Origin: Crocinitomicaceae bacterium
GTDB taxonomy: Bacteria > Bacteroidota > Bacteroidia > Flavobacteriales_D > Crocinitomicaceae
Length of the DNA stretch: 7,586 nucleotides
Reading direction: 5' to 3'
NCBI GenBank assembly: GCA_030833265.1
Contig: JAURHO010000079.1
Span: forward strand, 1-7,586
Shown: positions 5,966-7,586 of the stretch, piece by piece
How positions within the stretch are numbered: position 1 is the stretch's first letter
How the letters are laid out: each line of letters starts with the position of its first letter
Translations under genes and position numbers: made by a program
Notes under the pieces: model-generated
Databases searched by the model: none
What the model was told of the DNA's origin: nothing
The model's input: only the letters and a program-made list of their open reading frames with translations

Positions 5966-6919
5966 ATGGAAGACCAAGGCCCTTCTTCTTGGTATGAAAC
6001 CAAACCTCAACTTGAAAAAGTCAAAGTTGAAGGAAATTGGGGCTTAACTGCTTTTTCAGTGCTTGTCTTTGTACTAAGTTTTCTTTACGTATTTTCCGAC
6101 CAACTCGATTTCGTTTTCTATTTAGTCTCGGTCTTGTTTATTCATGAGCTTGGTCATTATTTGCTCATGAAGCGCTACAAATACCAAGATTTGCGCATGC
6201 TTTTCATTCCTTTAATGGGTGCTTTTGTTCAAGGGTCAAAGCTCAATTATTCTCAGAAAGAGAGTTTTTTAGTGATTGCTGCGGGGCCTTTTCCTGGGGT
6301 GTTTTTAGGGCTTCTTTGTTTGCATTTTTCAGTTGCCTATCAATTATCTTGGCTCTTAGAACTTTCATTTCTGTTCTTATTTTTAAATGTCATCAATCTG
6401 TTTCCTATAGACCCGCTAGACGGAGGGCAACTTTTTAAATTATTTGTCAAACGCAAACGCGATTTCTTTCTTCTGATTTTTTCTTTATTGTCGTCCTTGC
6501 TCATGATGACGGTAGGTTACCTCATTGAAAGTTGGATACTTTTTGCCTTTGGCTTACTAATGTCTTTCAAAGTCAGGGGTTTTCAGCGCAACTATGAATT
6601 GCGCAAGTACCTAGACGAATTGGAACTAAACTACGAACTCAATTACGAAGATCTTTCAGATTACGATTACCACCAACTTAAAAATGCCATATTAGACCAG
6701 CAACCGCGTTTGGCGCAGTTGGTTGAATTACAGGGTGCTGAGGCGGCAGAACTTGTGGCTGCGCATGTCAATGCAGTACTTTTAGCGCCGTTAAAAAGAG
6801 ATGCTTCTACTCGGTTCAAAGCTTTGATTATTATCTTTTGGTTACTTTCTATTGCTTTGCCCGTCTATTTGTTATTGGGTCCAACCTATGACTTCACTTG
6901 GTATTTTGAAAAACTATAA
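5966..6919 (+). CDS. M50 / site-2-protease-like membrane metalloprotease
   Basis: A 317-residue multi-spanning protein with the two hallmarks of zinc-dependent site-2 proteases: HELGH (residues 60-64), with two zinc-ligand histidines and catalytic Glu61 inside a hydrophobic segment, and NLFPIDPLDGGQ (144-155), with Asp152 as the third ligand. The segment AAGPFPGVFLG (105-115) fits the family's central glycine-rich helix. Likely membrane segments by hydrophobicity: about 28-44, 48-68, 100-122, 127-147, 166-186, 188-203 and a last one at 285-304. There is no PDZ domain; instead a charged cytosolic-type stretch (205-282) sits before the final helix. The N-terminal 25 residues are polar without a signal peptide. 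Such proteases cleave membrane proteins such as anti-sigma factors; the substrate here is unknown. It starts 2 nt after ffh and overlaps the next gene by 32 nt. Confidence 0.9.
   Translation: MEDQGPSSWYETKPQLEKVKVEGNWGLTAFSVLVFVLSFLYVFSDQLDFVFYLVSVLFIHELGHYLLMKRYKYQDLRMLFIPLMGAFVQGSKLNYSQKESFLVIAAGPFPGVFLGLLCLHFSVAYQLSWLLELSFLFLFLNVINLFPIDPLDGGQLFKLFVKRKRDFFLLIFSLLSSLLMMTVGYLIESWILFAFGLLMSFKVRGFQRNYELRKYLDELELNYELNYEDLSDYDYHQLKNAILDQQPRLAQLVELQGAEAAELVAAHVNAVLLAPLKRDASTRFKALIIIFWLLSIALPVYLLLGPTYDFTWYFEKL
6623..6646 (+). repeat. 12-nt in-frame tandem duplication in the M50 gene
   Basis: Two adjacent 12-nt units (6623-6634 and 6635-6646) each encode ELNY (residues 220-227) and differ at two third-codon positions (CTA/CTC and AAC/AAT). 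They lie in the acidic, tyrosine-rich part of the soluble stretch before the last membrane helix, where length change is likely tolerated. Confidence 0.6.
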
Positions 6920-7586
6920 ATGCTGTTTCTTGCTATTTGGCATCCTTTTGTTTGTTCAAACAACAGTCAAGGCCCAGTGCGATCAAGTTTTTATTTCGGG
7001 TAAAGTCCTAGATACGCTCCGTGAACAGAATTTCTTCAACCTGATGGTCATTAATAAATCAACAGGAAGAGGTGTTTTTGGTCAGCCTAACGGTAATTTT
7101 TCAGTTTATGCCAGACCCGGCGATCGCATCGCTTTATCGACAAAAGGTTATCCTATCTATGAATTCATAGCCAAACCCGACGAAAACTGTCAGTGCAGGG
7201 TAGAAGCTTATATCGAACGCTTGCCGCAAGAAGTACAGGCAGTGGTCGTGAGGCCGCTCAAAACACTCGAACAAATTAAAGAAGAACGCGAGGCATTGGC
7301 ACTGCGAGAAACCAGAACAGTTACAGGAGTCAATGTGTTACAAAGCCCAATTACAGCCTTGTATCAGGCTTTTTCTAAGAAAGAACAAAACAAACGCTGG
7401 ATCGCTGAGCAACAATATAAAGACTATCAAAGAAAAATCGTCCAAGAGCTTTTAAGACTATATGTGGCTTTCGATATCATTGAACTCTCAGAACAAGATT
7501 TTGACGAATTCATTACCTTCTTGAATCTAGACGAGCAATTTATTAAAACTGCCTCGGAAATGGAACTCATTTTGTTTATCAAAGAT
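6888..7586 (+). CDS. Secreted protein with carboxypeptidase regulatory-like domain (5' part)
   Basis: The frame from ATG 6888 stays open for 233 codons to the window end. Residues 1-30 are a signal peptide: basic start (ILKNYKCC), hydrophobic core FLLFGILLFV, and a probable cleavage after VKA, before QC. Residues about 34-110 look like a carboxypeptidase regulatory-like beta-sandwich: VFISGKVLDT, FFNLMVINKSTGRGVFG, NGNFSVYARPGDRIALSTKGY. This is the fold found in many Bacteroidota envelope proteins. After residue 125 the sequence is charged and helical (KTLEQIKEEREALALRE) and contains Trp171 and several KE/QE-rich segments; I do not recognise it. The start overlaps the M50 gene by 32 nt in another frame, suggesting translational coupling. 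A TTG at 6906 would give a more compact 24-residue signal peptide and is a reasonable alternative start. ATG 6920 is excluded because its frame stops after 27 codons. Real gene: high confidence; function: not known. Confidence 0.82.
   Translation, partial: MTSLGILKNYKCCFLLFGILLFVQTTVKAQCDQVFISGKVLDTLREQNFFNLMVINKSTGRGVFGQPNGNFSVYARPGDRIALSTKGYPIYEFIAKPDENCQCRVEAYIERLPQEVQAVVVRPLKTLEQIKEEREALALRETRTVTGVNVLQSPITALYQAFSKKEQNKRWIAEQQYKDYQRKIVQELLRLYVAFDIIELSEQDFDEFITFLNLDEQFIKTASEMELILFIKD

Noticed and set aside
5591..6010. 139-codon minus-strand open frame opposite the ffh M domain
   Set aside because: Its apparent hydrophobicity comes from reading the antisense of Met-rich codons (CAT/ATG pattern); no independent support.
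6920..7003. ATG at 6920 directly after the M50 stop as the start of the next gene
   Set aside because: That frame meets a TAA after 27 codons; the exported-protein frame begins earlier, at 6888 (or TTG 6906), with a convincing signal peptide.
1..7586. Mobile element, CRISPR, phage or defence genes
   Set aside because: No transposase, integrase, repeat-spacer array or toxin-antitoxin-like pair could be read on either strand; gene content is conserved housekeeping.

Overview
The window looks like chromosomal DNA from a member of the Bacteroidota, most likely the Flavobacteriales or a close relative. Four things point there: a C-terminal domain of the gliding-motility/type IX secretion (T9SS type B) kind, a DUF2795-type small acidic protein, promoter-like TAnnTTTG boxes in front of genes, and no Shine-Dalgarno sequences before the start codons. 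The rank below phylum is inference. I see no IS elements, phage genes, CRISPR arrays, tRNA or rRNA genes. The content is mostly ordinary housekeeping genes.

Layout, left part: the window opens inside the 3' end of a secreted T9SS-substrate gene (+, 1-369). A compact hairpin (411-430) with A/T tracts on both sides ends it and probably also terminates the convergent small gene for a DUF2795-like protein (-, 465-686). Next on the minus strand is a tight three-gene run read from right to left: a PLP-dependent class I aminotransferase (2580-3779), IspH of the plant/cyanobacterial-like type (1326-2546) and a PduO-type cob(I)alamin adenosyltransferase (768-1316). Gaps of 33 and 9 nt, with no internal promoter visible, suggest one transcript.

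Layout, right part: a 165-bp divergent region (3780-3944) separates the aminotransferase from a stand-alone ECF-type sigma factor (+, 3945-4541). After a 75-bp gap with a good -7 box come ffh (the SRP protein, 4617-5963), an M50/site-2-protease-like membrane protein (5966-6919) starting 2 nt after the ffh stop, and the 5' part of a secreted protein with a carboxypeptidase-regulatory-like domain (from 6888, open at the window end) that overlaps the protease gene by 32 nt.

How they fit together: the right-hand run puts membrane targeting (Ffh), intramembrane or membrane-associated proteolysis (M50) and an exported protein in one probable operon. The left-hand run is metabolic: amino-group transfer, the last step of the MEP isoprenoid pathway, and cobalamin activation. 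No clearly novel system is evident. The items most worth a second look are the ffh/M50/secreted-protein coupling, the orphan sigma factor with its divergent control region, the dyad around the ffh -7 box, and the small acidic DUF2795-like protein.
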